Shown here piece after piece: positions 32,668 through 42,791 of a DNA stretch of 64,000 nucleotides (positions within the stretch are counted from its first letter, which is position 1; each line of letters begins with the position of its first letter). The stretch is from positions 2,852,001 through 2,916,000 of the forward strand of contig NZ_CP079863.1 in assembly GCF_025263485.1 (NCBI RefSeq), given 5' to 3'. Position numbers and translations under genes: made by a program. Source of the stretch: Mycobacterium sp. SMC-2. Its GTDB lineage: Bacteria; Actinomycetota; Actinomycetes; Mycobacteriales; Mycobacteriaceae. The notes below the pieces were generated by a model. The model had not been told where the DNA came from. It was given only the letters and a program-made list of their open reading frames with translations, and searched no databases.

Positions 32668-33491
32668 CACGGTTCGGCCTCCGGCTGGCCGAGGCGAAAG
32701 CGCAACGCGGCCCGCTGTGCGTGGGCATCGACCCGCATCCCGAGCTGCTCCGCGCCTGGGACCTGCCGACGACGGCCGACGGGTTGGCCGCGTTCTGCGA
32801 CGCCTGCGTCGAGGCGTTCGCCGGCTTCGCCGTCGTCAAGCCCCAGGTGGCCTTCTTCGAGCCTTACGGCGCCGCCGGGTTCGCGGTGCTGGAACGCACG
32901 ATCGCGGCCCTGCGATCGCTCGGCGTGCTGGTGCTGGCCGACGCCAAGCGCGGTGACATCGGCACGACGATGGCCGCCTATGCCGCCGCCTGGGCGGGCG
33001 ACTCGCCGCTGGCCGCCGACGCCGTGACGGCCTCGCCGTACCTGGGCTTCGGCTCGCTGCGGCCGCTGCTGGAAGCCGCCGCGGCGAACGACCGGGGCGT
33101 GTTCGTGCTGGCGGCGACATCCAATCCCGAGGGCGCGACCGTGCAGCGCGCCACGTTCGACGGCCGCACGGTGGCCCAGCTGGTCGTCGACCAGGCGGCG
33201 GTGGTGAACCGGTCCGCCACGCCGTCGGGGCCCGGGTACGTCGGCGTGGTGGTGGGCGCGACGGTGCTCGAGGCCCCCGACCTCAGCGCGCTGGGCGGGC
33301 CGGTGCTGGTGCCGGGGCTGGGTGTGCAGGGCGGACGGCCCGAGGCGCTCGCCGGGCTGGGCGGGGCGGATCCCGGCCAGCTGCTGCCCGCGGTGGCCCG
33401 CGAGGTGCTGCGCGCCGGGCCGGGGGTGCCCGAGCTGCGCGCGGCCGGCGAGCGGATGCTGGACGCCGTCGCCTATCTGGCAGCCCCGTAG
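32664..33491 (+). CDS. pyrF: Orotidine 5'-phosphate decarboxylase (type 2)
   Basis: A 275-residue TIM-barrel enzyme converting OMP to UMP. The catalytic motif [12 protein letters not shown] is near residue 95, preceded by [11 protein letters not shown]; these define the longer type 2 OMPDC group found in actinobacteria and myxobacteria. The final PGLGVQGG motif binds phosphate. It starts at a GTG overlapping the carB stop and ends the pyr operon; pyrE and pyrD are not in the window, as in M. tuberculosis where they lie elsewhere. It corresponds to Rv1385. Confidence 0.96.
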
Positions 33492-33581
33492 GCGCCTGTC
33501 GGGCGCCGACTGTGCGCCCCAGGCACCGAAAACGCCCCAGATTCGTCCATAGGGCCCACGCTCGCGGGGCCTAGCAGCCCC

Positions 33582-34004
33582 TCAGTCCGACGCGAGCGCG
33601 GTGCCGGGCCTGGCGGTCTCCACGATCACGGTGGTGGCCTTGACGACGGCCACCGCGACGCTGCCGGGCCGCAGCTGCAACTCCTCGGCGGCCTCGGTGC
33701 TCATCAGCGACACGACGGTGAAGGGACCGCACTGCATCTCCACCTGGGTCATCACCTTGTCGCTGGTGACCTTGGTGACCAGCCCGACGAACCGGTTGCG
33801 GGCCGAGCTGCCGATGCTGAGCGGGTCCGGCGGCGGGGCGGGGGCGTTGGTCCGCGAAAACCGGGCCAGGTCCTCGCTGGCGATGACCTTGCGGCCGGCC
33901 GCGTCGTGACCGACCGCCAACGAGCCCTGATTGATCCATCGCCGGACGGTGTCGTCGCTGACTCCGAGCAGCTCAGCGGCCTGACGAATCCGCAGGTTCG
34001 ACAC
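33582..34004 (-). CDS. HTH-TOBE protein (ModE/Mop-like molybdate sensor candidate)
   Basis: A 140-residue protein with an N-terminal excisionase/MerR-like helix-turn-helix (residues about 4-30, RQAAELLGVSDDTVRRWINQ) and a C-terminal TOBE/Mop domain (about 70-138, RNRFVGLVTKVTSDKVMTQ through VVKATTVIVE). TOBE domains bind molybdate or tungstate oxyanions, so a molybdate-responsive regulator or storage role is likely, but no transport or cofactor genes are adjacent. The GTG at 34004 lies 6 bases from a TACCAT hexamer, which fixes the start. In M. tuberculosis this position holds PE15 and PPE20 instead. Confidence 0.85.
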   Translation of the reverse strand: MSNLRIRQAAELLGVSDDTVRRWINQGSLAVGHDAAGRKVIASEDLARFSRTNAPAPPPDPLSIGSSARNRFVGLVTKVTSDKVMTQVEMQCGPFTVVSLMSTEAAEELQLRPGSVAVAVVKATTVIVETARPGTALASD

Positions 34005-34470
34005 CGCTAGATGGTAACCCGGCGGGTCTTCGCTGCGGGCCGTACCAGCAATCGCGCGTGATCGCGCCGCGACGGGCGGCGCAGGCGCGACACGCGCGAC
34101 ACGCGACGAAAAATGCGCGATCCCCGACACGAGGCGTTTCGCGCCGCCGTCGCCGCCCTGCGGCCCCGTGGCGGCGGCAAGCAACGCGCCGACCCGACGC
34201 ATTAAAACCGCTGGTCAGGGCAGCAATTTCGGCGGCCCACACGGCGAGGGTGCCGTCCCGATCTCGCCGCGTCGGGCCGTCGCCGGCCATGCTCGAGGCG
34301 GCGGATTTTGGGACCATTCGCCCGGCTCATGCTGGGAGTTTGTCCCCTGAACGAGGGGGTCGGGTTAGATTTCGTCAGAAGGCCTGAGTACGGTCGTCTC
34401 CGCTGGCTGAAGTACCCGGCAGAGACAAAAAGCGATCGATTGAGATTGATTGATCAGATACGGAGGAATC
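34005..34470. other. Gene-free 466-base region between the HTH-TOBE gene and mihF
   Basis: Short open frames here have no ribosome binding site, promoter or recognisable domain. The region holds the minus-strand promoter at its left end and a likely mihF promoter at its right end: TAGATT (34366-34371) gives a predicted start near 34379 and a leader of about 90 bases. The leader is A/T-rich just before the gene, with a GATTGATTGAT run at 34444-34454 and GGAGG at 34462-34466. Confidence 0.5.
34011..34016 (-). promoter_or_regulatory. -10 hexamer for the HTH-TOBE gene
   Basis: The complement reads TACCAT and ends 6 bases before the GTG at 34004, indicating a leaderless mRNA. Confidence 0.55.
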
Positions 34471-34785
34471 GTGGCCCTTCCCCAGTTGACCGACGAGCAG
34501 CGCGCGGCCGCGTTGGAGAAGGCGGCTGCCGCACGTCGAGCGAGAGCAGAGCTCAAGGACCGGCTGAAGCGCGGCGGCACCAACCTCACCCAGGTGCTCA
34601 AGGACGCCGAGACCGACGAAGTCCTGGGCAAGATGAAGGTTTCCGCGCTGCTTGAGGCGTTGCCCAAGGTTGGCAAGGTCAAAGCGCAGGAAATCATGAC
34701 CGAGCTGGAGATCGCCCCCACCCGCCGCCTGCGCGGCCTCGGCGACCGCCAGCGCAAGGCCCTGCTGGAAAAGTTCGGCTCCTAG
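34471..34785 (+). CDS. mihF: Mycobacterial integration host factor
   Basis: A 104-residue nucleoid-associated protein essential in M. tuberculosis (Rv1388), unrelated in fold to E. coli IHF. It was first found as a host factor for phage L5 integration and bends DNA. It is helical and basic throughout: [20 protein letters not shown], then [20 protein letters not shown] forming a helix-two turns-helix-like region, and [20 protein letters not shown] at the end. The GTG at 34471 follows GGAGG by four bases. It leads a cluster with gmk, rpoZ and coaBC. Confidence 0.96.
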   Translation: MALPQLTDEQRAAALEKAAAARRARAELKDRLKRGGTNLTQVLKDAETDEVLGKMKVSALLEALPKVGKVKAQEIMTELEIAPTRRLRGLGDRQRKALLEKFGS

Positions 34786-34834
34786 CCAGGCCTCGGCCAA
34801 CCCGCCCCGTGGGCGCACCGGCCCAGGAGTGCCA

Positions 34835-35889
<1,055 letters not shown>

Positions 35890-35908
35890 CAGGGCAGGGG
35901 CCGGCGCT

Positions 35909-37171
35909 GTGAACGACCGCGATCGGGTCGCGAAAAATGTCATCGTCGGCGTCTCCGGTGGCATAGCCGCCTACAAGGCGTGCACGGTCGTTCGCCAGCT
36001 CTCCGAGGCCGGCCACCTGGTCCGGGTCATCCCCACCGAATCCGCGCTGCGGTTCGTCGGCGCCGCCACGTTCGAGGCGCTCTCCGGCCAGCCCGTGCAC
36101 ACCGGGATATTCGAGAACGTCCCGGCGGTGCCGCACGTCCAGCTCGGCCAGAAGGCCGACCTGGTTGTGGTCGCGCCGGCCACCGCGGATCTGCTGGCCC
36201 GGGCGGTGCACGGCCGCGCCGACGACCTGCTGACCGCGACCCTGCTCACGGCGAGATGTCCGGTGCTGTTCGCGCCGGCGATGCACACCGAGATGTGGTT
36301 GCACCCGGCCACCGTCGACAACGTGGCCACCCTGCGGCGCCGCGGCGCGGTGGTGCTGGAACCGGCGTTCGGCCGGCTCACCGGCGCCGACAGCGGCTCC
36401 GGCCGGCTGCCCGAGGCCGAGGAGATCACCACCCTGGCCCAGCTGCTGCTGGAACGCCACGACGCGCTTCCCTACGACCTCGCCGGCTGCAAGATGCTGG
36501 TGACCGCCGGCGGCACCCGCGAACCGATCGACCCGGTGCGCTTCATCGGCAACCGCAGTTCCGGCAAGCAGGGCTACGCGGTGGCCCGCGTCGCCGCCCA
36601 GCGCGGCGCCGAGGTGACGCTGATTGCCGGGCACACCGCGGGGCTGATCGACCCGGCCGGCGTCGAGGTGGTCCATGTCAGCTCCGCGCAGCAGCTCGGC
36701 GACGCGGTGGCCAAGCACGCCCCCGCGGCCGATGTGCTGGTGATGGCCGCGGCGGTCGCCGACTTCCGCCCCGCTCGGGTTTCCGCCGCCAAGATCAAGA
36801 AGGGCCCGAACGACCAGGACGGGCCACCGGCCATCGAGCTGGTGCGCAACGACGACGTACTGGCCGGCGCGGTGCGGGCGCGCGCCAGCGGCGAGCTGCC
36901 CAACATGCGGGCCATCGTCGGGTTCGCCGCGGAAACGGGCGACAGCAACGGCGATGTCCTGTTTCACGCCCGGGATAAGTTGCGCCGCAAGGGGTGTGAC
37001 CTGTTGGTGGTCAACGCGGTGGGCGACGGCAGGGCGTTCGAGGTGGACAGCAACGACGGGTGGCTGCTCGCGTCCGACGGCACCGAGTCCGCGCTGCAGC
37101 ACGGCTCCAAGACGCTGATGGCCAGTCGTATCGTGGATGCGATCGCCGCGTTCCTGCACGGCGGCGGCTAA
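35909..37171 (+). CDS. coaBC: Coenzyme A biosynthesis bifunctional protein CoaBC
   Basis: A 420-residue fused enzyme (Dfp, Rv1391). The N-terminal CoaC half is a flavin-dependent phosphopantothenoylcysteine decarboxylase: [12 protein letters not shown], the catalytic histidine region [20 protein letters not shown], and the PAMHTEMW loop. The C-terminal CoaB half makes phosphopantothenoylcysteine with [21 protein letters not shown] and [10 protein letters not shown], then AAAVADFRP and KIKKG. The GTG at 35909 lies 19 bases after rpoZ, so it probably shares the mihF-gmk-rpoZ transcript. Confidence 0.96.
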   Translation: MNDRDRVAKNVIVGVSGGIAAYKACTVVRQLSEAGHLVRVIPTESALRFVGAATFEALSGQPVHTGIFENVPAVPHVQLGQKADLVVVAPATADLLARAVHGRADDLLTATLLTARCPVLFAPAMHTEMWLHPATVDNVATLRRRGAVVLEPAFGRLTGADSGSGRLPEAEEITTLAQLLLERHDALPYDLAGCKMLVTAGGTREPIDPVRFIGNRSSGKQGYAVARVAAQRGAEVTLIAGHTAGLIDPAGVEVVHVSSAQQLGDAVAKHAPAADVLVMAAAVADFRPARVSAAKIKKGPNDQDGPPAIELVRNDDVLAGAVRARASGELPNMRAIVGFAAETGDSNGDVLFHARDKLRRKGCDLLVVNAVGDGRAFEVDSNDGWLLASDGTESALQHGSKTLMASRIVDAIAAFLHGGG

Positions 37172-37229
37172 TCCGGTTCGGTTTCCCCGCGGCGCCGGGC
37201 CGGGTGCCGGCCGGCCCGATGCCAGCCGA

Positions 37230-37235
37230 TAAAAT
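37230..37235 (+). promoter_or_regulatory. Probable -10 hexamer for metK
   Basis: TAAAAT lies about 34 bases before the metK GTG, predicting a leader of about 27 bases with GGAAGGA as ribosome binding site. The leader is too short for a SAM riboswitch. Confidence 0.45.
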
Positions 37236-37269
37236 TCGGTTTACTAACTATTCGGAAGGAATTGAGACT

Positions 37270-38481
37270 GTGAGCCAAAAGGGTCGCCTGTTTACCAGTG
37301 AGTCGGTGACTGAGGGACATCCCGACAAGATCTGTGACGCGATCAGCGACTCGGTCCTCGACGCCCTGCTGGCGCAGGACCCCCGCTCACGTGTCGCGGT
37401 CGAGACGCTGGTCACCACCGGTCAGGTGCACGTCGTCGGTGAGGTGACGACGACGGCGAAGGAGGCGTTCGCCGACATCACCAACACGGTGCGCGCGCGC
37501 ATCCTCGACATCGGCTACGACTCCTCGGATAAGGGCTTCGACGGGGCGTCGTGCGGGGTGAACATCGGCATCGGTGCCCAGTCGCCCGACATCGCCCAGG
37601 GCGTGGACACCGCCTACGAGGCGCGCGTCGAGGGCGAGCAGGACCCGCTGGACGCGCAGGGCGCCGGCGACCAGGGGCTGATGTTCGGCTACGCGATCAA
37701 CGACACCCCCGAACTGATGCCGCTGCCCATCGCGCTGGCCCACCGCCTGTCGCGGCGGCTGACCGAGGTGCGCAAGAACGGCGTGCTGCCCTACCTCCGT
37801 CCCGACGGCAAGACGCAGGTCACCATCGAATACGAGGACGACGTCCCGGTCCGGCTCGACACCGTGGTGATCTCCACCCAGCACGCGGCCGACGTCGACC
37901 TGGACAACACGCTCACACCCGACATCCGGGAAAAGGTGCTCAACACCGTGCTCAACGACCTCGCGCACGGCACGCTGGACACCTCGTCGACGCGGCTGCT
38001 GATCAACCCGACCGGCAAGTTCGTGCTCGGCGGCCCGATGGGCGACGCCGGGCTGACCGGCCGCAAGATCATCGTCGACACCTACGGGGGATGGGCCCGC
38101 CACGGCGGCGGCGCCTTCTCCGGCAAGGATCCGTCCAAGGTGGACCGGTCGGCGGCCTACGCGATGCGCTGGGTGGCAAAAAACATCGTCGCCGCCGGGC
38201 TGGCGCAGCGGGTGGAGGTGCAGGTGGCCTACGCCATCGGCAAGGCCGCCCCCGTCGGCCTGTTCGTGGAGACCTTCGGCACTGCCACGGTCGACCCGGT
38301 CAAGATCGAGAAGATCGTCCCGGAGGTGTTCGACCTGCGGCCCGGCGCCATCATCCGCGACCTGGACCTGCTGCGCCCGATCTACGCGCAGACCGCCGCC
38401 TACGGTCACTTCGGGCGCACCGACATCGAGTTGCCGTGGGAGCAGCTGAACAAGGTCGACGACCTCAAGCGCGCGGTCTAA
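37270..38481 (+). CDS. metK: S-adenosylmethionine synthase
   Basis: A 403-residue enzyme making SAM from methionine and ATP, the same length as Rv1392. The motif [20 protein letters not shown] near residue 12 carries the substrate His and Asp; [12 protein letters not shown] and [20 protein letters not shown] are the family signatures, and the phosphate loop [19 protein letters not shown] follows. The GTG is preceded by GGAAGGA. It ends 25 bases before the left arm of a strong bidirectional terminator. Confidence 0.98.
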   Translation: MSQKGRLFTSESVTEGHPDKICDAISDSVLDALLAQDPRSRVAVETLVTTGQVHVVGEVTTTAKEAFADITNTVRARILDIGYDSSDKGFDGASCGVNIGIGAQSPDIAQGVDTAYEARVEGEQDPLDAQGAGDQGLMFGYAINDTPELMPLPIALAHRLSRRLTEVRKNGVLPYLRPDGKTQVTIEYEDDVPVRLDTVVISTQHAADVDLDNTLTPDIREKVLNTVLNDLAHGTLDTSSTRLLINPTGKFVLGGPMGDAGLTGRKIIVDTYGGWARHGGGAFSGKDPSKVDRSAAYAMRWVAKNIVAAGLAQRVEVQVAYAIGKAAPVGLFVETFGTATVDPVKIEKIVPEVFDLRPGAIIRDLDLLRPIYAQTAAYGHFGRTDIELPWEQLNKVDDLKRAV

Positions 38482-38506
38482 TCCCGCCGAGCAGACCGAG
38501 CAGACC

Positions 38507-38562
38507 GAGCAGACGCAAAATCCCCCGACGCGCCGGTCCGTCGGGGGATTTTGCGTCTGCTC
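38507..38562. terminator. Bidirectional terminator-like perfect inverted repeat
   Basis: Perfect 24-base arms (38507-38530, starting GAGCAGACGCAAAATCC, and 38539-38562) enclose an 8-base loop. It lies between the convergent genes metK and the monooxygenase, 8 bases from the latter's stop. The arm contains AAAATCCCCC, so each strand has a G/C stem followed by a T-run inside the stem. Three GCAGACCGA-like units lead into it (38490-38513). Confidence 0.85.
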
Positions 38563-38569
38563 GCGCCAA

Positions 38570-40054
38570 CTAACCGGTGAATCGGTAGTCGTCCAGGTCG
38601 AAGCGCCGGCTGCGCCAGTAGGCCTCCACCGTGGTGGCGGGGCGCAGCGGCACGTCGCCGTTCTTGTCGAAGTAGTAGCTGTTGGCCAGCCGGCAACTGT
38701 CCTGCCAGAAGATCCGCCGGTGCCGCTTGCGCATCATCTCGGCGAAATACCGGTCGTTGGCTTCCTCGGTGACCTCGACGCGCGTCGCGCCTTTGCGCTC
38801 GGCGCGTTTGAGGCACCGCACGATGTGGTGAGTCTGCGTCTCGATCAGCGCGAAATACGACGAGCCGACGTAGCCGTACGGGCCGAAAACCGTGAACAGG
38901 TTGGGGAAATCGGGAATGCTGACGCCCTCGTAGGCCTGCAACCGGTGCTCGTCCCAGAACCGGCTCAAGGACTTGCCGCCGCTGCCGGTGACCGCAAACG
39001 TCGGGACGTCGTCGGGGTCCATCACCTTGAAACCGGTGGCCAGGATCAGGACGTCGACCTCGTGGTTTTCGCCGTCGGTGGTGGCCACCGCCGTGGGCGT
39101 GATCTTGGCGATCGGCTCGGTGACCAGTCGCACGTTGTCGCGGTTGAAGGTGGCCAGATACTCGTTGTGAAAGCCGGGGCGTTTGCAGCCGACCGCGTAG
39201 CGCGGGGTGAGTTGTTCGCGCACCCTCGGGTCGTGCACCTGTTTGCGCAGATAGGCCAGTCCCGCCTTCTTCATCCTCTTGGCCAGCGGCATGACCGTGA
39301 AGTAGTGCGCGGAGATCGGGAAGGTGACCTCGACGAAGGCCTGGCTGAGTAGCCGTTGCACGATCTTGCCGCCGGGAATCCGCATCGCCCAGCGGGCCGG
39401 CGCGGGCAACGCGACGTCCAGCTTGGGGAAGCACCAGATCGGGGTGCGCTGAAAAACGGTGAGCTGCTTGACGATCGGCGCGATTTCGGGGATGACTTGC
39501 ACGGCCGAGGCGCCGGTGCCAATGATCGCGACGCGCTTGCCGCTCAGGTCCTGGTCGTGGTCCCAGCGCGCGGTGTGCATCGTGACGCCGCCGAAGGCGT
39601 CCACGCCGTCGATGTCGGGCAGTTTGGGGACGGTGAGCACGCCGCAGGCGCTGATCAGGAACCGGGCTGTGACCGTGCCGCCCGGGTCGGTCTGCACCCG
39701 CCACAGGGACTGCTCGTCGTCGAACTCAGCCGATTGCACCTTGGTGTTCAACCGGATTCGCGATCGGAGGCCGTATTTGTCCACGCAGTGCTCGGCGTAC
39801 GCCTTCAGCTCGCCGCCCCGCGCGTACGTTCGCGACCAGTCCGGGCTCTGCTCGAAGGAGAACTGGTAGGAGAACGACGGGATGTCCACGGCGATACCGG
39901 GATAGGTGTTCCAGTGCCACGTCCCGCCGACCCCGTCGCCCGCCTCGACGACGAGATAGTCGGACAGTCCGGCGTCGTCGAGCTTGATGGCGGCGCCGAT
40001 CCCCGAGAAGCCGGCACCCACGATCAGCGTGTGGTAGTCCGGAGTGCTGTTCAT
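38570..40054 (-). CDS. Baeyer-Villiger-type flavin monooxygenase
   Basis: A 494-residue FAD/NADPH monooxygenase orthologous to Rv1393c. The FAD-binding GAGFSG is at residues 13-18, the Baeyer-Villiger fingerprint FGGVTMHTARWD is central, and the NADPH site GTGASAVQVIP follows; the second-Gly ATGFKVM motif is near the C-terminus. Such enzymes insert oxygen next to ketones, or oxidise soft heteroatoms such as the sulfur of ethionamide-type drugs. It starts at an ATG nine bases after the lipH stop, so lipI-lipH-monooxygenase form a likely transcription unit. Confidence 0.93.
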   Translation of the reverse strand: MNSTPDYHTLIVGAGFSGIGAAIKLDDAGLSDYLVVEAGDGVGGTWHWNTYPGIAVDIPSFSYQFSFEQSPDWSRTYARGGELKAYAEHCVDKYGLRSRIRLNTKVQSAEFDDEQSLWRVQTDPGGTVTARFLISACGVLTVPKLPDIDGVDAFGGVTMHTARWDHDQDLSGKRVAIIGTGASAVQVIPEIAPIVKQLTVFQRTPIWCFPKLDVALPAPARWAMRIPGGKIVQRLLSQAFVEVTFPISAHYFTVMPLAKRMKKAGLAYLRKQVHDPRVREQLTPRYAVGCKRPGFHNEYLATFNRDNVRLVTEPIAKITPTAVATTDGENHEVDVLILATGFKVMDPDDVPTFAVTGSGGKSLSRFWDEHRLQAYEGVSIPDFPNLFTVFGPYGYVGSSYFALIETQTHHIVRCLKRAERKGATRVEVTEEANDRYFAEMMRKRHRRIFWQDSCRLANSYYFDKNGDVPLRPATTVEAYWRSRRFDLDDYRFTG

Positions 40055-40063
40055 CGGTTCCCC

Positions 40064-41029
40064 CTAGGCGTGAAGCGCCTTCTTCAGCGCGGCCAGCCCG
40101 CGGTCGGTGGCGTCGGCGGCCGCGGGTATCACCAGAGCGAAGCTGGCGTAGCCGTGCACCAGCGTGGGCTCGTTGCTCAATTCCGCGGGCACACCGGCGG
40201 CGTCCAGCAGCTCGGCATAGCGGGCCCCGTCGTCGCGCAGCGGATCATGTTCGGCGGTCCCGATGTAGGCGGGCGGCAAGCCGGACAGATCCGTCGCATT
40301 CGCCGGCGCGAGGGTGACCGGCAGGGCGCCCGGGTCGCTGATGTCGATGTCGGGCAGATACCAGGACAGAAAGGCGTCGATCACGTCGCGGTCCAGGATG
40401 GGCGCGTCGGCGTTCTCGATGAAGGACGGCAGCGACAGGTCGGCGGTCACGACCGGATACCACAGCAGCTGGAACCTGAGCTCGGGCCCGGCGTTCTCGT
40501 TGGCCAGGTGCGCCATCACGGCGGCCAGGTTGCCGCCGGCTGAGTCACCCGCGACGGCGATCCGGTTCGGGTCGCCGCCCAGCTCCGCGGCGTGCTCGGC
40601 GACCCACTGCAAGGCCGCCCAGGCGTCGTTGACCCCGGCCGGGAACGGGTGTTCGGGGGCCAGCCGGTAGTCGACGGACACCACGATGGCCTCGGCGCCC
40701 ACGGCGTGCGCGCGGGCGAGGGGGTCGTGGGTGTCCAGGCCGCCGAGGCAGAAACCGCCGCCGTGGTAGAAGACGACGACGGGCGACGCCTCCGCCGGCT
40801 CCAGGGGCGGCCAGTAGATCCGCACGGGAACGTCGGCGATGTCGCCGTGACCGATCGTGCGGTCCTCGAATCGCAGGTCGGGCAGCATTTCGGGCGGCAC
40901 CTTGAGCAGCCGCAGCCGCGAGCGCGCGACCTCCACGCCGTCGGCTGCGTTGAAGGTCATCGGGAAGGCGTCGAGCAACGCCTTGAATGTGGGATCGATG
41001 CCCGGTCGGGCGAAATTGGGCTCGGTCAT
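40064..41029 (-). CDS. lipH: Hormone-sensitive lipase family esterase LipH
   Basis: A 321-residue alpha/beta hydrolase of the HSL family (Rv1399c orthologue). The oxyanion-hole motif is FYHGGGFCLGGL, the nucleophile serine is in [13 protein letters not shown], and the catalytic Asp and His are in EHDPLRDDG and LVHGYASF. No signal peptide is present. The family hydrolyses short- to medium-chain esters. It is about the same length as the adjacent lipI with shared motifs throughout, so the pair is a tandem duplication. A TACGGT hexamer 6 bases upstream suggests its own leaderless promoter as well as read-through from lipI. Confidence 0.92.
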   Translation of the reverse strand: MTEPNFARPGIDPTFKALLDAFPMTFNAADGVEVARSRLRLLKVPPEMLPDLRFEDRTIGHGDIADVPVRIYWPPLEPAEASPVVVFYHGGGFCLGGLDTHDPLARAHAVGAEAIVVSVDYRLAPEHPFPAGVNDAWAALQWVAEHAAELGGDPNRIAVAGDSAGGNLAAVMAHLANENAGPELRFQLLWYPVVTADLSLPSFIENADAPILDRDVIDAFLSWYLPDIDISDPGALPVTLAPANATDLSGLPPAYIGTAEHDPLRDDGARYAELLDAAGVPAELSNEPTLVHGYASFALVIPAAADATDRGLAALKKALHA

Positions 41030-41035
41030 GGATTC

Positions 41036-41041
41036 ACCGTA
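41036..41041 (-). promoter_or_regulatory. -10 hexamer for lipH
   Basis: The complement reads TACGGT, 6 bases before the ATG at 41029. The 21-base lipI-lipH gap contains it entirely. Confidence 0.5.
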
Positions 41042-41050
41042 CGCCCGGAT

Positions 41051-42013
41051 TCACCCGCGCAGCCCGGTTCGCAGAGCCCTCAGGCCGCGTTCCATCGCGG
41101 CGGTCGCCGCGGGCACCACGCCCCCGTAGCCGAGGTAGCCGTGCACCAGGGTCTCGGCGTTGTGCACCTCGACGGTCACGCCGGCCGCGGCCAGCCGTTC
41201 GCCGTACCGGATGCCGTCGTCGCGCAGCGGGTCGTAACCCGCGACGGCGATGTAGGCGGGCGGCAGGTTGGACACGTCTTGGGCCCGCCCGGGCGCCATA
41301 CCCGGCGGCGGGGCGGACAAGTCGACTTCGCCTGCGTACCAACGGGAGAACTCGGCGACGGCCTTGACGTCGAGGATCGGCGCGCCGGCATTCTCGGTGA
41401 AGGACGGCAGGGAGGCGTCCCACATCGTGGAGGGATACCACAACAGCTGAAACGCGATGAGCGGTGCGCCTTGATCGCGTGCGCGCTGTGCCATCACGGC
41501 GCTGATGGTTCCGCCGGCCGAATCGCCGGCCACGGCGACCCGGTTCGGGTCACCGCCCAGCGCGTCGGCGTGCTCGGCGGCCCAAAGCGTTGCGGCCCAA
41601 GCGTCTTCGACGGCGGCGGGGTAGGGGTGCTCCGGCGCCAACCGATAGTCGACGGACACCACGATCGCGTCGGCGCCGACCGCGTGTTGGCGAGCCGTCC
41701 CGTCATAGCTGTCGAGGTCGCCCACGACGAAGCCGCCGCCGTGAAAATACAGCACGACGGGCGGCGCGGCGCTGTCGGAATCTATTGGCGGCCAATAGAT
41801 CCGGATGCCGATCGACCCGGCCGGTCCGGGGATGGCCCGGTCCTCGACGCGCAGCTCGGGATGCAGCGGCCGGCGGGGCAGGTCGCGGAACCGCTGCCGC
41901 GCCGCATCGACGCCGTCGTCGGTGGATAGCCGGAAGGGAACCGCATCCAGTACCTTCTGCAGGATGGGGTCGATACCGGGCTTTTCGTCGGCTGTGTTGT
42001 CCAAGCTGGGCAT
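41051..42013 (-). CDS. lipI: Hormone-sensitive lipase family esterase LipI
   Basis: A 320-residue HSL-type esterase beginning [16 protein letters not shown], as in Rv1400c. The motifs are [12 protein letters not shown] (oxyanion hole), [13 protein letters not shown] (nucleophile Ser), GYDPLRDDG (Asp) and LVHGYLGY (His). It is the first gene of the lipI-lipH-monooxygenase group. Its ATG (complement of 42011-42013) overlaps the ATG of the divergent YhhN gene (42012-42014), so the two starts share the CATG palindrome. A TACGGT hexamer lies 6 bases upstream. Confidence 0.92.
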   Translation of the reverse strand: MPSLDNTADEKPGIDPILQKVLDAVPFRLSTDDGVDAARQRFRDLPRRPLHPELRVEDRAIPGPAGSIGIRIYWPPIDSDSAAPPVVLYFHGGGFVVGDLDSYDGTARQHAVGADAIVVSVDYRLAPEHPYPAAVEDAWAATLWAAEHADALGGDPNRVAVAGDSAGGTISAVMAQRARDQGAPLIAFQLLWYPSTMWDASLPSFTENAGAPILDVKAVAEFSRWYAGEVDLSAPPPGMAPGRAQDVSNLPPAYIAVAGYDPLRDDGIRYGERLAAAGVTVEVHNAETLVHGYLGYGGVVPAATAAMERGLRALRTGLRG

Positions 42014-42740
42014 GGAGGTACCGTACGCACCTCGTCTGGTGCTCGGCGGCTGGGTGGTGGCCGGCTGGGCCGCCCTGGGCTACGGCGTGTACCTGACGGT
42101 GCTGGCTTTGGGCTCACCGCCGGGCACCGAGCTCACCGGGCATTGGGCGTTGCAGCCGCTGTTCAAGGCGTCGATGGCGTTGTTGCTGACGGCCGCCGCG
42201 GTGGGCCACGCCGTCGTCCGCGAGCGGCGATGGCTGATGCCGGCGCTGCTGCTGTCGGCCATCGGCGACTGGGCGCTGGCGATCCCGTGGTGGTCCCAGT
42301 CCTTCGTCGTGGGCCTGGGTGCATTCCTGTTGGCGCACTTGTGTTTCCTGGGCGCGCTGCTGCCCCTGGCGGCGAGGCGCCCCTCGAGGCCGCGCATCGC
42401 CGCCGTGGTCGCGATGTGTGTGGCCACCATCGCGCTGCTGGTCTGGTTCTGGCCGCACCTGGACAAGCTGACGCTCCCGGTGACGGCCTACATCCTGGTG
42501 CTGACCGCGATGGTGTGCGCCGCCCTGGTGGCGCAGCTGCCCACGATCTGGACGGCGGTGGGGGCGGCATGTTTCGCGGCGTCCGATTCCCTGATCGCCA
42601 TCGGCCGCTTCATCCTCGGCAACGAGGCGCTGGCCGTGCCGATCTGGTGGTTGTACGCCGCGGCGCTGATCCTGATGACAGCCGGGTTCTTCTTCGGTCG
42701 TGAGGCACCGGTGGACCAGCCAGGGCCGGCCGAAAGCTGA
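42012..42740 (+). CDS. YhhN/TMEM86-family membrane protein (lysoplasmalogenase-like)
   Basis: A 242-residue protein with about eight hydrophobic segments. The conserved polar residues of the YhhN family are present: [20 protein letters not shown] and [12 protein letters not shown]. Family members TMEM86A/B and a Legionella protein hydrolyse the vinyl ether of lysoplasmalogens; whether this applies to mycobacteria, which are not known for plasmalogens, is uncertain. The ATG at 42012 overlaps the lipI start; a GTG at 42039 would be an alternative start nearer the first helix. It corresponds to Rv1401. Confidence 0.78.
   Translation: MEVPYAPRLVLGGWVVAGWAALGYGVYLTVLALGSPPGTELTGHWALQPLFKASMALLLTAAAVGHAVVRERRWLMPALLLSAIGDWALAIPWWSQSFVVGLGAFLLAHLCFLGALLPLAARRPSRPRIAAVVAMCVATIALLVWFWPHLDKLTLPVTAYILVLTAMVCAALVAQLPTIWTAVGAACFAASDSLIAIGRFILGNEALAVPIWWLYAAALILMTAGFFFGREAPVDQPGPAES
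42020..42025 (-). promoter_or_regulatory. -10 hexamer for lipI, inside the divergent gene
   Basis: The complement reads TACGGT, 6 bases before the lipI ATG. It is the same hexamer and spacing as for lipH, and overlaps a + strand TACCGT at 42019-42024. Confidence 0.5.
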
Positions 42741-42791
42741 CCCGGACGTTAAGGCATTGAACAGCAACGTATTTCGGCGCATGAGGCCGAT

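Noticed and set aside
33492..33581. A terminator after pyrF
   Set aside because: Only weak imperfect hairpins (33492-33506 and 33551-33572) without T-runs are visible, so termination here is not supported.
34058..34387. Short + strand frames of 60-109 codons in the region before mihF
   Set aside because: No ribosome binding site, no -10 at leaderless spacing, and Arg-rich translations typical of antisense or intergenic high-GC DNA.
37172..37269. A SAM riboswitch before metK
   Set aside because: The predicted leader is about 27 bases, too short, and no SAM aptamer elements are visible.
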